A stretch of 64,000 nucleotides of DNA from Halalkalibacter urbisdiaboli (GCF_002156385.1 NZ_MVJM01000002.1:124001-188000), one strand, 5' to 3'; shown: positions 7,883-16,803, counted from the first letter of the stretch. Translations and numbers: made by a program. Notes: a model not told the origin generated them from the sequence alone.

Positions 7883-8634
7883 TATAATTCTAAACGCTCG
7901 CGCAGCTCCTTTACGTACATCCGACTAGCTGGGATTTCCTCTTCAATCCCTTTCATTTTAATTTGATAAGCTCCGTTAAACCATGGGATAAGCTCATCAA
8001 TTTCAGCTACATTGACAAGATAGCTTTTATGCGTTTGAAAAAACGAATAGCCTTGAAGCTTTTGCTTCATCTCTTTTAATGGTGTCTTTACATGATAGCA
8101 ATGCTCCCTCGTACAAATAACAGTTTCTCGCTCCTGCCGAAACAAATAAAGAATCGATTGCGGTTGAATATACCGTATTCGTCCCTCATCCTCAACTGCC
8201 AGTCTCGTCAGCTTCATTTCGGTTTGTTGACTACCTTCCTTCTCTCCCTGGTCCTTCATTAATCTAATTTGAGCTCTTACACGTTCAAGTGTTTCCCGAA
8301 GTTCCTGCTCCTCAAAAGGCTTTAGTAGATAGTCGATCGCTTTAATACGGAATGCTTTTGCAGCATAATCGGGATACGCAGTAGCAAAGACGATATTTGG
8401 AACATGCTTTCCTTTTGCTATAAGCTCCGCTAACTCCATCCCTGTCATTCTTGGCATATCGATGTCCAAAAATAACAAGTCCACTTCATGTTCGTACAAT
8501 AATTTTAACGCTTTCTCACCTGAATCTGCCTCAGCAACTAATTCAATATCATTATGCTGTTCGAGCAAATGACGTAATTCATTACGACTATGAATCTCAT
8601 CGTCGATAATGATCGTTCTTATCTTGAAGTTCAA
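7882..8634 (-). CDS. lytR: LytTR-family response regulator
   Basis: The 250-residue protein has an N-terminal receiver domain (acidic pocket DDE, phospho-Asp in LLFLDIDMPRM, Lys in LLKPFEE) and a C-terminal LytTR DNA-binding domain (around residues 145-250, with FFQTHKSYLVNVAEI). Its start is a TTG at 8634 preceded at 10 bases by AAAGGAGG. It is 16 bases behind the sensor kinase gene and forms a two-component system with it. The receiver residues look complete. The likely target is the downstream cstA gene. Confidence 0.92.
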   Translation of the reverse strand: MNFKIRTIIIDDEIHSRNELRHLLEQHNDIELVAEADSGEKALKLLYEHEVDLLFLDIDMPRMTGMELAELIAKGKHVPNIVFATAYPDYAAKAFRIKAIDYLLKPFEEQELRETLERVRAQIRLMKDQGEKEGSQQTEMKLTRLAVEDEGRIRYIQPQSILYLFRQERETVICTREHCYHVKTPLKEMKQKLQGYSFFQTHKSYLVNVAEIDELIPWFNGAYQIKMKGIEEEIPASRMYVKELRERLEL

Positions 8635-8650
8635 AATCGCGATACCTCCT

Positions 8651-10384
8651 TTATCTTTCTAGATCAATCGTCCATACTGTTCCAACATCTTTTTCACTCG
8701 TTAATTCAAATGAATAGCGTTCACCATACATCATATCTAAGCGTCGTTTCACATTGTACAACCCTATTCCTGTACCTGTTTCAGATGTAACAGGTGATTC
8801 AAATAGCTGTTTTAATCGTTCTTGACTCATTCCAATACCATTATCAAGTATTTGAACACGAACCCCTTTCGGTTGTTTTTTTATTCTAATCCTTAATTGA
8901 CACTCTCCTACATGATCCTTCAGCCCGTGCTTCATTGCATTTTCGACGATTGGCTGTAATGTCATCGGGGGAACAATCGCATCTAATACTAGCTGATCAA
9001 CTTCATAAATAATTGATAGCCTGTCAGAAAATCGTGTTTCTTCAATAAGCAAATAGGCTTTTACGTGAGCTAACTCCTCTTCTAAACTAGCCTCCGTTTT
9101 ATTCACACCACTTAAATTTTGCCTAAAGAAACGAGATAATGAAATTAATAATTGACGAGCTTTAGCCGGGTCTGTACGAATTAACGAAACAATCGTATTC
9201 AGAGCATTAAATAAGAAATGAGGGTGAACCTGGGCCTGTGGCGCTTTGATTTCGGCTTGTTTGGCTAGCTCTAAATGTCGATCCATTTCTGATAGCTCTA
9301 ATTGGTGGCTAAGAAGTGTTGCAAGTCCTTTACTTAACTCAATTGTCGTCTCCGTCCTTTCCTTTTCCGTACGGAAATAAAACTTTAACGTCCCGATCGT
9401 CTCATGATTTTGCTTCAATGGTGCTATAACGGCGGCACGTAGCGGAAAGTTCTCTTCTTCGTTAAAGATATCATCCTCATTTGCTAGCTTTAATGTTCCT
9501 GTTTTCAACACTTCTTTCGTAGCCAATGTTTGGATGATTGGATTGTTTTGATGTCGCCACTTTCCTACCCCTACAAACGCTAACACCTCTTTACGATTGG
9601 TCATTGAAACCGCTGCTACATCAATCTCCTTTAGCAAGATCGAACAGGTTGCTTGCGCAGATTCTTTAGACAATCCTTTTCTCATATGCTTCAAAGTCTG
9701 ATCAGCAAGTCGTAATGCTCGCTGAGCCTGGATCGTCCCCATCCTTTCCTCTTCAGATACGACGTTTCGAATGATTAAAATAAACAGCGCTGCTCCTATC
9801 CCATTGGCAAAAATCATCGGAAGACCTATACCTGAAACAAGTGACCATGCTTGTTCAAACGGTCTAGCGATCCCTAAAATAATAAACATTTGCACTGCCT
9901 CAGCTACCATTCCAACAACAAGGGCCGTTTGCCAAGAAATCATTCGTTGGTTTTCATTTCGCTTATAAAAATAACCTGCAATGGCGCCTGCAACAACGGT
10001 TGAAATTCCACAGGCTAAATCGGAGAAACCACCGAGAGTAAAGCGATGAAAGCCAGCTAATAAACCAGCCCCTATCCCTACCTTCCAACCACCTAAAAGT
10101 CCTGCTACAACAATTCCTACTACCCGTGAATTCGCAATCGCCTCATTATCTTGAAGGGTTAATGTCCAGCGACTATAGACACCTCCCTCTGTATCGACAG
10201 CAAGTCCCGTATACGTACCAATAATCCCAAAACAGCCAAATATAATCACAACAGCTAACCGCTGCCAAAAAGAAATATCCTTTTGTTCAATAATACTTCT
10301 CACAAAAGAAAACCGAGTCATTATAAACGCAACTGTCACAATAATCGCTAGGCGTTCAAGCATGACAAGCAACAGCTCCCACAT
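8651..10384 (-). CDS. lytS: LytS-type sensor histidine kinase
   Basis: The 577-residue kinase has an N-terminal 5TM-5TMR_LYT membrane sensor (to about residue 205), a GAF-like region (about 220-360), the LytS-type phospho-acceptor helix with His in QVHPHFLFNALNT (about residue 385), and a HATPase domain with NAMKHGL and DNGIGM. Kinases of this family sense extracellular pyruvate in several bacteria or cell-wall status in others; next to cstA, pyruvate is the better guess. AGGAGGT precedes the ATG. It begins 19 bases after the XRE-cupin gene stop, which suggests that all four minus-strand genes can be read together. Confidence 0.92.
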   Translation of the reverse strand: MWELLLVMLERLAIIVTVAFIMTRFSFVRSIIEQKDISFWQRLAVVIIFGCFGIIGTYTGLAVDTEGGVYSRWTLTLQDNEAIANSRVVGIVVAGLLGGWKVGIGAGLLAGFHRFTLGGFSDLACGISTVVAGAIAGYFYKRNENQRMISWQTALVVGMVAEAVQMFIILGIARPFEQAWSLVSGIGLPMIFANGIGAALFILIIRNVVSEEERMGTIQAQRALRLADQTLKHMRKGLSKESAQATCSILLKEIDVAAVSMTNRKEVLAFVGVGKWRHQNNPIIQTLATKEVLKTGTLKLANEDDIFNEEENFPLRAAVIAPLKQNHETIGTLKFYFRTEKERTETTIELSKGLATLLSHQLELSEMDRHLELAKQAEIKAPQAQVHPHFLFNALNTIVSLIRTDPAKARQLLISLSRFFRQNLSGVNKTEASLEEELAHVKAYLLIEETRFSDRLSIIYEVDQLVLDAIVPPMTLQPIVENAMKHGLKDHVGECQLRIRIKKQPKGVRVQILDNGIGMSQERLKQLFESPVTSETGTGIGLYNVKRRLDMMYGERYSFELTSEKDVGTVWTIDLER

Positions 10385-10403
10385 CTCTTTAACCTCCTAT
10401 CTA

Positions 10404-10979
10404 CTATTCATGACTCGAATTTGGATAATAAATGAGCATCGTAAACGTACAAGCTTCTTTCTGATTATTTCCGTAGCGATGGTATGCTTGGTCTGTCACG
10501 AAATGGATCGCCTGACCCTTTTCAAGCGTGTAACTCTGTTCATTAATATATAATGTTAGCTCGCCCTCTTCTACAACAATGTATTCTTCAACCCCACGTG
10601 TATGAGGCTCTGAATGGTGTTCGCAACCAGGCTCTAATTGCACCGAAAAAATCTCAAATGGTTTGTTAAACGGTTTCAAAAATAGCGGATAAACCTTAAA
10701 TGACTCTTGCTCCTCCGTAATTGGCTCAATGTTTCTACGATCAACAACTGTCACATTAGGCTTTTCCTCCTCTAAAAAGGCTGTAAATGAGACATTTAAT
10801 CCTTTAGCTATTTTCCATAATGTACTTACAGTTGGATTGGATTCGCCTCGTTCAATTTGGCCAAGCATTGGTTTACTTACACCCGTTTGTTTAGCAAGCT
10901 GGTCCAAGCTCCAGTTTCGCTCAAAGCGAAGTTGTTTAAGTTTTTCACCAATCATTTGAGATAATTGTTCCTTATCCAT
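10404..10979 (-). CDS. XRE-family regulator with C-terminal cupin domain
   Basis: The 191-residue protein combines an N-terminal helix-turn-helix (NWSLDQLAKQTGVSKPMLGQIERGES, residues about 18-45) with a C-terminal cupin_2 barrel (EPHTRGVEEYIVVEEGELTLYI). XRE-cupin proteins are one-component repressors or activators that sense a small ligand in the cupin. It is divergent from azlCD, with a shared 128-base control region holding a 12-bp palindrome, and it is followed closely by lytS. It may control azlCD, the kinase operon, or both. CAAGGAG precedes the ATG. Confidence 0.9.
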   Translation of the reverse strand: MDKEQLSQMIGEKLKQLRFERNWSLDQLAKQTGVSKPMLGQIERGESNPTVSTLWKIAKGLNVSFTAFLEEEKPNVTVVDRRNIEPITEEQESFKVYPLFLKPFNKPFEIFSVQLEPGCEHHSEPHTRGVEEYIVVEEGELTLYINEQSYTLEKGQAIHFVTDQAYHRYGNNQKEACTFTMLIYYPNSSHE

Positions 10980-11031
10980 AAAAAACTCCTTGTCGTTTTA
11001 CTTGAAATGCAATACAATCGTATCATATAAC

Positions 11032-11043
11032 ATACATATGTAT
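11032..11043. promoter_or_regulatory. Palindrome between the XRE-cupin gene and azlC
   Basis: ATACATATGTAT is a perfect 12-bp palindrome in the AT-rich divergent region, 53 bases from the regulator start and 65 from azlC. It could be the operator of the XRE-cupin protein; this is inference, since simple AT palindromes also arise by chance. Confidence 0.35.
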
Positions 11044-11107
11044 TATATGGAATCCAAAACGAACATTATTTTTCATTTTAACATAGTCAAAAAGGAGCGT
11101 TTCGAAA

Positions 11108-11809
11108 ATGGCAACAACTGCTATCACTCAACATAAAACACCTTTTGTTTACGGCTTGCTTACAGGTAGTAGCATTGCAATAGGCTACCTCCCAGCAGCA
11201 CTTACTTTTGGATTACTTGCAAAAAGTACAGGGTTGTCCTTTCTCGAGACCGTTGCCATGAGTTTGTTTGTTTATGCTGGAGCTGCACAATATATGGCTT
11301 TAAATTTAATTGCATTAGGTACAGGTGCATTTGAAATCATTTTTACTACTTTCATCGTAAACATTCGGCATCTACTTATGAGCGCCTCCGTCAGCGAACG
11401 GGTTGAACATGATCACCCAATCATTAAAGCGATCTATTCTTTCGGCATCACAGATGAAGTTTTTGCTGTGACAAGTACCCAAGAGGGAACCGTGAAAACA
11501 GGCTTTGTCTTTGGTGTTGCGAGTATTGCCTATGTCAGTTGGGTAATAAACTCAGCAATAGGCTATCTTGCTGGCAGCGCTCTTCCAGAGACATTGCAAC
11601 AAAGTATGGCCATTGCATTATATGCCATGTTTATTGCTTTACTTATACCTTCATTAAAAAAACAGCGAAAAGTACTGTTCTTGGCAGCAAGTGCTGCACT
11701 TTTTAACAGCATCTTTTCATTTTTTATCCCGAGCGGGTGGTCGATTATTTTAGCAACATTATTATCATCGATCGGAATTGAACTCATTACAAGGAGGCGA
11801 CACGAATGA
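11108..11809 (+). CDS. azlC: AzlC branched-chain amino acid exporter subunit
   Basis: The 233-residue membrane protein has the AzlC signature region (GSSIAIGYLPAALTFGLLAKS, SLFVYAGAAQYMALNLI, NIRHLLMSASVSE). AzlC and AzlD together form a branched-chain amino acid exporter of the LIV-E type, known for azaleucine resistance in B. subtilis. AAAGGAGCG precedes the ATG. Its TGA overlaps the azlD ATG. In B. subtilis the azl operon is controlled by the Lrp-like AzlB; here the neighbouring regulator is an XRE-cupin protein. Confidence 0.92.
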   Translation: MATTAITQHKTPFVYGLLTGSSIAIGYLPAALTFGLLAKSTGLSFLETVAMSLFVYAGAAQYMALNLIALGTGAFEIIFTTFIVNIRHLLMSASVSERVEHDHPIIKAIYSFGITDEVFAVTSTQEGTVKTGFVFGVASIAYVSWVINSAIGYLAGSALPETLQQSMAIALYAMFIALLIPSLKKQRKVLFLAASAALFNSIFSFFIPSGWSIILATLLSSIGIELITRRRHE

Positions 11810-12111
11810 CGTTTACAATGATTTGGGTTATTGTAGGAATGGCTGTTGTTACTTATATTCCGCGAATGCTCCCCCTCGTTTTCATGAATGCCCAAACAAT
11901 TCCTGTTTGGCTACAGGCCATTTTGAGAAACGTTCCTTATGCAGCACTTGGAGCGCTCATCTTCCCTGGAGTGTTAACTGTTCACGATAACCCCGCATTC
12001 GGTATCATTGGTGCGCTTGTCGCGATTACAGTTGCATTTTTAGGTGCTAATCTAATTATCGTTGTTTTGAGTAGCATCGTTGCCCTAAGCATTTTATCCC
12101 TTTTCATCTAA
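11806..12111 (+). CDS. azlD: AzlD branched-chain amino acid exporter subunit
   Basis: The 101-residue partner of AzlC has three to four membrane helices and the AzlD hallmark TYIPRMLPLVF near the start and VPYAALGALIFPG in the middle. It overlaps azlC by four bases (ATGA), a sign of translational coupling, and is ended by the hairpin at 12146. The two subunits would act together in the cytoplasmic membrane. Confidence 0.9.
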   Translation: MTFTMIWVIVGMAVVTYIPRMLPLVFMNAQTIPVWLQAILRNVPYAALGALIFPGVLTVHDNPAFGIIGALVAITVAFLGANLIIVVLSSIVALSILSLFI

Positions 12112-12145
12112 CATACCAATCGTTTCCATTTATAATTTCCAAAAG

Positions 12146-12190
12146 GATGAGCCAAACTACTATTGATAAGTTTGGCTTATCATATTTTAA
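12146..12190 (+). terminator. Terminator of azlCD
   Basis: A 13-bp stem, GATGAGCCAAACT with AGTTTGGCTTATC (one G-U pair), is followed by ATATTTTA. It lies 34 bases after the azlD stop. Confidence 0.8.
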
Positions 12191-12209
12191 TTAGAGGGGG
12201 CACCTTCAC

Positions 12210-12356
12210 ATGGGAAAAAAGAAGAAAAAGCAACTAGGCGCAAACGATGAAGTTGAATTCTCAAGAGAACTAGCCGACCAAGACGATCTTGAAGCAATGG
12301 AACGAATGGATGAAGCTGATAATCGTGCGGCAAAACGTAAAAAGAAAAAAAAATAG
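12210..12356 (+). CDS. YfhD-like small hydrophilic protein (48 aa)
   Basis: The 48-residue protein has the pattern of Bacillus YfhD-type proteins: a Lys-rich head, the acidic core EFSRELADQDDLEAMERMDEA, and a Lys/Arg-rich tail. Members are small, probably sporulation-linked, with no known biochemical role. GAGGGGG lies nine bases before the ATG. A strong terminator follows. The coding sequence is too short for many gene finders but has a clear ribosome binding site and family pattern. Confidence 0.75.
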   Translation: MGKKKKKQLGANDEVEFSRELADQDDLEAMERMDEADNRAAKRKKKKK

Positions 12357-12367
12357 CCATTATTACA

Positions 12368-12412
12368 GACTCAGCTTGATAACTGCATATCTTGCTGAGT
12401 CTTTTTTATTTT
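12368..12412 (+). terminator. Terminator of the YfhD-like gene
   Basis: GACTCAGC (12368-12375) pairs with GCTGAGTC (12394-12401), followed by TTTTTTATTTT. The tail overlaps the end of the convergent minus-strand gene. Confidence 0.85.
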
Positions 12413-12603
12413 TTTCTTTTCATTAATAAGCTTGGTAATACGATAATCCAAGCGAAAATAAACAGAAGATTATTTTTCCAATTTTCCTTTAATGTTTTTT
12501 TAATATCATCCCATCCATAATTCATTCTAGCTGCGGTTAAAATGGTAAAGGCCAACCATATGTTAAATCCAATTGAAAAATATACAATCAATAACTTGCT
12601 CAT
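12406..12603 (-). CDS. Small two-helix membrane protein (65 aa)
   Basis: The product has two hydrophobic segments separated by a short polar loop (NYGWDDIKKTLKENWKN) and a basic end (MKRKK). I use the ATG at 12603, preceded by AAAGGTGAT; four further codons upstream are open but carry no ribosome binding site. I do not recognise the family. It is convergent with the YfhD-like gene and shares its terminator region. Confidence 0.6.
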   Translation of the reverse strand: MSKLLIVYFSIGFNIWLAFTILTAARMNYGWDDIKKTLKENWKNNLLFIFAWIIVLPSLLMKRKK

Positions 12604-12637
12604 TATGCAAATCACCTTTCTGCTTTGTTAACTAAAA

Positions 12638-12664
12638 GAGAACAGACTAACAAAGCCTGTTCTC
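12638..12664 (-). terminator. Terminator of the YebC-family gene
   Basis: A perfect 8-bp stem GAGAACAG/CTGTTCTC (12638-12645 and 12657-12664) is followed on the minus strand by TTTTAG. It lies between the YebC-family gene and the small membrane protein gene. Confidence 0.65.
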
Positions 12665-12730
12665 TCATTTTAACATCAATCGATATTAAAGGTAAAAAGC
12701 ATAATAATCTTATTGAAGGTTAAACCTAAA

Positions 12731-13450
12731 TTATTCACCTAAATCAACATTGTGGTACACTTGCTGAACATCCTCTAAATCCTCAAGTGCATCAATTAAT
12801 TTCTCAAACTGCTCTTGTGCATCCTCAGGCAGAGCTACATCATTTTGTGCGAGCATCGTTAACTCAGCAACAGAAAAGTCCGTAATCCCAGCACTCTTAA
12901 ACGCTTCCTGGACAGCATGAAATTGCTCAGGATCGGCATATACAATCACGGTCTCTTCTTCTTCGATAATATCACGTGCATCAACATCGGCCTCCATTAA
13001 CAACTCAAGAACCTCATCTGCTGATTTCCCTTCAATGCCAATAACAGTCGTCGCATCAAACATATAAGCAACGGAACCACTTACTCCCATGTTGCCTCCG
13101 TTTTTATTAAAAGCGGAACGAACTTCGGCTGCAGTACGGTTAACATTGTTCGTTAAAGCATCTACGATAACCATAGACCCATTAGGGCCAAAGCCTTCAT
13201 AGCGAAGCTCATCGTAGTTTTCTTCGGAACCACCCTTCGCTTTTTCAATGGCTCTATCAATAATTGTTTTCGGAACACTATATGTTTTTGCGCGCTCAAG
13301 TACTACTTTTAATGCGCGATTTGATTCAGGATCTGGTTCCCCTTGTTTTGCTGCAACATAGATCTCACGTCCAAATTTAGCATATATTCGACTCGTATTT
13401 GCGTCCTTTGATGCTTTCTTCTCTTTAATATTATTCCATTTACGTCCCAT
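12731..13450 (-). CDS. YebC/PmpR family protein (YeeI type)
   Basis: The 239-residue protein matches the YebC/TACO1 family throughout (start [30 protein letters not shown], then [20 protein letters not shown] and FDATTVIG). Members are described as transcription regulators or, more recently, as factors that help ribosomes through proline stretches. Bacillus carries two forms; this start matches YeeI. I use the ATG at 13450, because the family begins MGRKW; a GTG four codons upstream is less likely. Confidence 0.92.
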   Translation of the reverse strand: MGRKWNNIKEKKASKDANTSRIYAKFGREIYVAAKQGEPDPESNRALKVVLERAKTYSVPKTIIDRAIEKAKGGSEENYDELRYEGFGPNGSMVIVDALTNNVNRTAAEVRSAFNKNGGNMGVSGSVAYMFDATTVIGIEGKSADEVLELLMEADVDARDIIEEEETVIVYADPEQFHAVQEAFKSAGITDFSVAELTMLAQNDVALPEDAQEQFEKLIDALEDLEDVQQVYHNVDLGE

Positions 13451-13591
13451 ATAAACACTCACTCTCCATCAAACTCTTATAAAAATAAAGTAATCTGCTT
13501 ACACAACCACTATTATACATTACTTCGGCATGTTGTTTCGAGTTTAACTATCTATCTCTTATGTATTTTTCATCAAAATAGGGGCAATCTC

Positions 13592-13654
13592 TAAAGCTTA
13601 AAGCGTGCAAGGCTGTGCCCAAAGGTTAAAAAACAACCTTTTGGCACAGCCTCT
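13592..13654 (-). repeat. Hairpin repeat family, copy A (also a terminator)
   Basis: The element has a left part CTAAAGCTTAAAGCGTGC followed by a hairpin whose arms are GGCTGTGCC and GGCACAGCC with inner AAAGG/CCTTT pairing. The same modules recur at 34085, 51825, 52832 and 58482. On the minus strand it would end the small Cys-pair gene just upstream. Confidence 0.8.
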
Positions 13655-13665
13655 AAATGTATATT

Positions 13666-13803
13666 TTAACCTTTAATTCCTTCAAGCCAGTCTTTGTAGC
13701 AATCATAGCAAAGAGGCTTTTCAACATGCTCATTTTGTTGTATAAATTGTGCGTGATACACATCTTCAGTTGTGTCTTGGCAATAAAAGCATTGCTCATC
13801 CAT
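13666..13803 (-). CDS. Small protein with two CxxC pairs (45 aa)
   Basis: The 45-residue protein begins MDEQCFYCQDTTEDVYHAQ and contains a second pair in LCYDCYKDWLEG. Two CxxC knuckles about 27 residues apart suggest a small zinc-ribbon that binds one Zn ion. AGGGGGATTGAAAG precedes the ATG at 13803, and a hairpin repeat ends the gene. The spacing and the aromatic residues after each Cys pair look selected, so I regard it as real. Its function is unknown. Confidence 0.65.
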   Translation of the reverse strand: MDEQCFYCQDTTEDVYHAQFIQQNEHVEKPLCYDCYKDWLEGIKG

Positions 13804-13993
13804 CTTTCAATCCCCCTAAATGATAAGCTTGTTTATATCTTCTGCATTGTTTCGTAAAAATACGAAGGAAATTATATGACAAGCTTGTAAAATATTCATT
13901 TAAAAAAGATGAAGAGGGTGTTTTTTTATTCTTACTTTATGTTCAAAATAATCATGAATCATTGAACCGGCAGACTCACAAAAACGCGCAGAA

Positions 13994-14530
13994 TTATGGT
14001 CTAAATTCTTCAGGAGAAATGGTTCCAACTATACTCTTTTTCTGACTCGAATAAATTGATTGAATTACACCTGCTACAATTTCCTGATGAGTTAACCATC
14101 TTGATGTTTGATTTTCAATTTTAAAACCAAGCTGCACTTGTTGATAATAACAATCACCTGGTAACAGAATGCTATTTTGGATTATCTCCATGTTTACTTG
14201 ACTACTTAGCACATGAATAAGCGTCCAATTTTTCTCACAACAGAGCAAATGAAGCAAGCTATTTAAGGCACTAACTTCTGGATGAATCCACGCGACTACT
14301 AGCGAGAATCGACCATTATTGTTGACTGTATCGTCCAGTTCTTCCTTGAGCTTTTCCTTATCGTTATAATCAACTACAAGTGGTCTCAACTTCCCCGTTC
14401 CCCGTGAGATCAATTGCATCATTCTTTCCTTTCTCCGTCCAATTACGGACACTTTATAGCCGTTATTAACAAGCCATATTGACACATCGGCTAGCATTCC
14501 AGTTCCTCCAACAACTAATGCATGCTTCAC
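13994..14530 (-). CDS. NAD(P)-binding Rossmann-fold protein
   Basis: The 178-residue protein starts with a dinucleotide-binding motif (HALVVGGTGMLADVSIWLV) and has the second strand with an Arg pair (VSVIGRRKERM), favouring NADP. It lacks a clear Tyr-x-x-x-Lys active site and is shorter than classical short-chain dehydrogenases. I start it at the GTG at 14530, eight bases after GAGG. It is divergent from the iron uptake genes, whose Fur box lies about 115 bases from its start, so iron control is possible but unproven. Confidence 0.75.
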   Translation of the reverse strand: MKHALVVGGTGMLADVSIWLVNNGYKVSVIGRRKERMMQLISRGTGKLRPLVVDYNDKEKLKEELDDTVNNNGRFSLVVAWIHPEVSALNSLLHLLCCEKNWTLIHVLSSQVNMEIIQNSILLPGDCYYQQVQLGFKIENQTSRWLTHQEIVAGVIQSIYSSQKKSIVGTISPEEFRP

Positions 14531-14646
14531 TTTTATCACCTCAAAAAGTAAACCTCTTTTTCACCTAAATTTTACACAAGATGATAATTTTTAAAAATTA
14601 TTGTTGCTTTTTTTTTATGTAGTATATACAATAACAAACGTAATAT

Positions 14647-14665
14647 GATAATGAGAATCACAATC
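14647..14665. promoter_or_regulatory. Fur box upstream of the iron-siderophore uptake genes
   Basis: GATAATGAGAATCACAATC matches the classical 19-bp Fur consensus (GATAATGATAATCATTATC) at 16 of 19 positions. It lies 21 bases upstream of the binding protein start. It supports repression of this transporter by Fur when iron is plentiful. Confidence 0.8.
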
Positions 14666-14686
14666 AATTAGAAGAGGGGATACTTT

Positions 14687-15709
14687 ATGTCTACTACATA
14701 CTTTTCAAAGAGAATGTTTTTTAGCCTTTTTGCAGCTGTAATGTTGCTCGCTCTAGTTCTTACTGGATGCGGTGGTAAAGAAACAAACGAACCTGTTGAG
14801 GAAGAAATAAGTTCAGAAGAAGAAACACAAGTTGAAGACAATGCAACTGAAGTCGAGTCAGAAACAAGAGAAGTTACACATGCTATGGGAACAGCAACCA
14901 TTGAAGGCACACCAAAAACAATTGTTACCCTATATCAAGGGGCAACAGATGCCGCAGTTGCTTTGGGCGTTAAGCCTGCTGGTGTTGTTGAATCTTGGGT
15001 ACAAGTACCAATATATGATTACTTAAAAGCCGACTTAGATGGTGTAACCATCGTAGGTCAAGAGACACAACCTAACTTAGAGGAAATTGCCAAGCTTAAG
15101 CCTGATTTAATCATTGCTTCCAAGCTACGTCATGAAGAAATTTACGAACAATTAGCTGAGATTGCTCCAACTGTTGCTCACGAAACAGTGTTTGAATTTA
15201 AGGGAACGGTTGAATTAATGGGGCAAGCTTTAAATATGGAAGAAGAAGCTACTGAATTATTAGCAAATTGGGACGAAAGAGTTGCTGACTTCCAAGCGAA
15301 GGCATCAGAAAAATTAGGCGATGAATGGCCTGTAAATGCGTCAATTCTTAACTTCAGAGCTGATCATGCTCGAATTTACTTTACTGGATTTGCTGGCTCT
15401 ATATTAGAGGAGTTAGGCTTTACTCGTCCAGAAAATCAACAAAGCGACGAATGGGGCGTACAATTAACAGATAAAGAAAGCATTCCAGAAATGAATGCAG
15501 ACGTCTTCTACATTTTTAACGAAGATGATGAAGCTGTTAAGAAATCATTTGAAGATTGGACGAATCACCCACTTTGGGCAAATCTTGATGCCGTTAAAAA
15601 TGAGAAAGTATTCATGGTTGATGAAGTAACATGGAATATGGCCGGTGGAATTATTGCAGCAAACCTAATGTTAGATGATATCTATGATCGTTTTGAACTT
15701 GAAAAATAA
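14687..15709 (+). CDS. Iron-siderophore ABC transporter substrate-binding lipoprotein
   Basis: The 340-residue lipoprotein (lipobox LVLTGC) has a long acidic linker (residues about 30-60) and then a FecB/FhuD-like periplasmic-binding fold (PKTIVTLYQGATDAAVALGVKPAGVVESW, LKPDLIIAS). It is closest by eye to the YfmC/FecB citrate or carboxylate siderophore group. GAGGGGA precedes the ATG and a Fur box lies upstream. The two permease genes follow. The very acidic linker and overall acidity fit an outer-surface protein of an alkaliphile (inference). Confidence 0.92.
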   Translation: MSTTYFSKRMFFSLFAAVMLLALVLTGCGGKETNEPVEEEISSEEETQVEDNATEVESETREVTHAMGTATIEGTPKTIVTLYQGATDAAVALGVKPAGVVESWVQVPIYDYLKADLDGVTIVGQETQPNLEEIAKLKPDLIIASKLRHEEIYEQLAEIAPTVAHETVFEFKGTVELMGQALNMEEEATELLANWDERVADFQAKASEKLGDEWPVNASILNFRADHARIYFTGFAGSILEELGFTRPENQQSDEWGVQLTDKESIPEMNADVFYIFNEDDEAVKKSFEDWTNHPLWANLDAVKNEKVFMVDEVTWNMAGGIIAANLMLDDIYDRFELEK

Positions 15710-15723
15710 ACTTATAGTTGGGA

Positions 15724-15753
15724 GGGAGAAGCGTATATTCTTCTCCCTTTTCT
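15724..15753 (+). terminator. Attenuator-like hairpin between binding protein and permease genes
   Basis: A perfect 8-bp stem GGGAGAAG/CTTCTCCC (15724-15731, 15740-15747) is followed by TTTTCTT. Its place inside the operon suggests partial termination, so more binding protein than permease would be made. Confidence 0.75.
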
Positions 15754-15789
15754 TACTTTGTTACATTTTAAGGAATAGAGAGGAAAAAC

Positions 15790-16803
15790 ATGAAGAAGCT
15801 ATTTTCTTACTTACCAAAAGGAATTGGATTAATAATCGTTTTTTTCCTATTCATCCTATCCTTCAGCCTAAGTGTATCTCTAGGGAAGACGTCAATCCCC
15901 CTTACCACTGTTATTGATGCATTTATTTATTATGATGAGACGAATACTGAGCACCTGATTATTACTACCTCTCGTTTAACTAGAGCTGTAATTGCTGCTG
16001 TGATTGGAGCAAGCCTAGCGATTGCAGGGGCACTCATGCAAGCATTGACAAGAAATCCCTTAGCTTCCCCTGATATTTTTGGGATTAATGCGGGCGCCCT
16101 ATTTTTTATCGTCTGTTCTGCTACCTTTTTTTCATTAACCTCCCTTGTTCATTATATGTGGATTGGTTTTTTAGGAGCAGCAGTTGCAGGAATCTTAGTT
16201 TATATTCTTGGCTCATTTGGAAGAGACGGACTCTCTCCTATAAAAATTGTTTTAGCAGGAGCAGCCATTACCGCTCTATTTGTTTCATTTACTCAAGGAT
16301 TACTAGTCATTGATGAACAAAATATGCAAAGTATTTTATTTTGGTTAGCAGGCTCGGTAGCTGGTCGCTCATTAGACATGCTTACTCCAATACTCCCGTT
16401 CATATTGGGAGCAGGAATCATCTCTTTATTTTTAGGTCGAGCTGTCAATATCCTCCTTACAGGTGATGATGTTGCCAAAAGCTTAGGACAACGAACGATT
16501 ATAATAAAGATCATGATTGGAATTGTAACGGTTTTTCTAGCAGGAGGCTCCGTTGCAATTGGTGGCGCAATCGGTTTTATTGGCTTAATTGTTCCACATA
16601 TCGTCCGCGGCCTAATCGGGATTGATTACCGCTGGGTCATACCGTACAGTGCATGTATTGGGGCTACGTTATTGCTATTAGCGGACATCGGTGCTCGCTT
16701 TGTCATCATGCCACAGGAAATGCCAATCGGTGTTATGACTGCTCTTATCGGTACACCATTTTTTATTTATATTGCGCGTAAAGGGGTGACGAAAGATGCA
16801 TAG
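15790..16803 (+). CDS. FecCD-family iron-siderophore permease, first subunit
   Basis: The 337-residue protein has about nine to ten membrane helices and family signatures (SRLTRAVIAAVIGASLAIAGALMQALTRNPLASPDIFGINAGA and GAIGFIGLIVPHIVRG). It forms half of the inner-membrane channel for ferric siderophores, with the next gene as its partner. GAGAGGAAA precedes the ATG. It overlaps the next gene by eight bases. Confidence 0.92.
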   Translation: MKKLFSYLPKGIGLIIVFFLFILSFSLSVSLGKTSIPLTTVIDAFIYYDETNTEHLIITTSRLTRAVIAAVIGASLAIAGALMQALTRNPLASPDIFGINAGALFFIVCSATFFSLTSLVHYMWIGFLGAAVAGILVYILGSFGRDGLSPIKIVLAGAAITALFVSFTQGLLVIDEQNMQSILFWLAGSVAGRSLDMLTPILPFILGAGIISLFLGRAVNILLTGDDVAKSLGQRTIIIKIMIGIVTVFLAGGSVAIGGAIGFIGLIVPHIVRGLIGIDYRWVIPYSACIGATLLLLADIGARFVIMPQEMPIGVMTALIGTPFFIYIARKGVTKDA

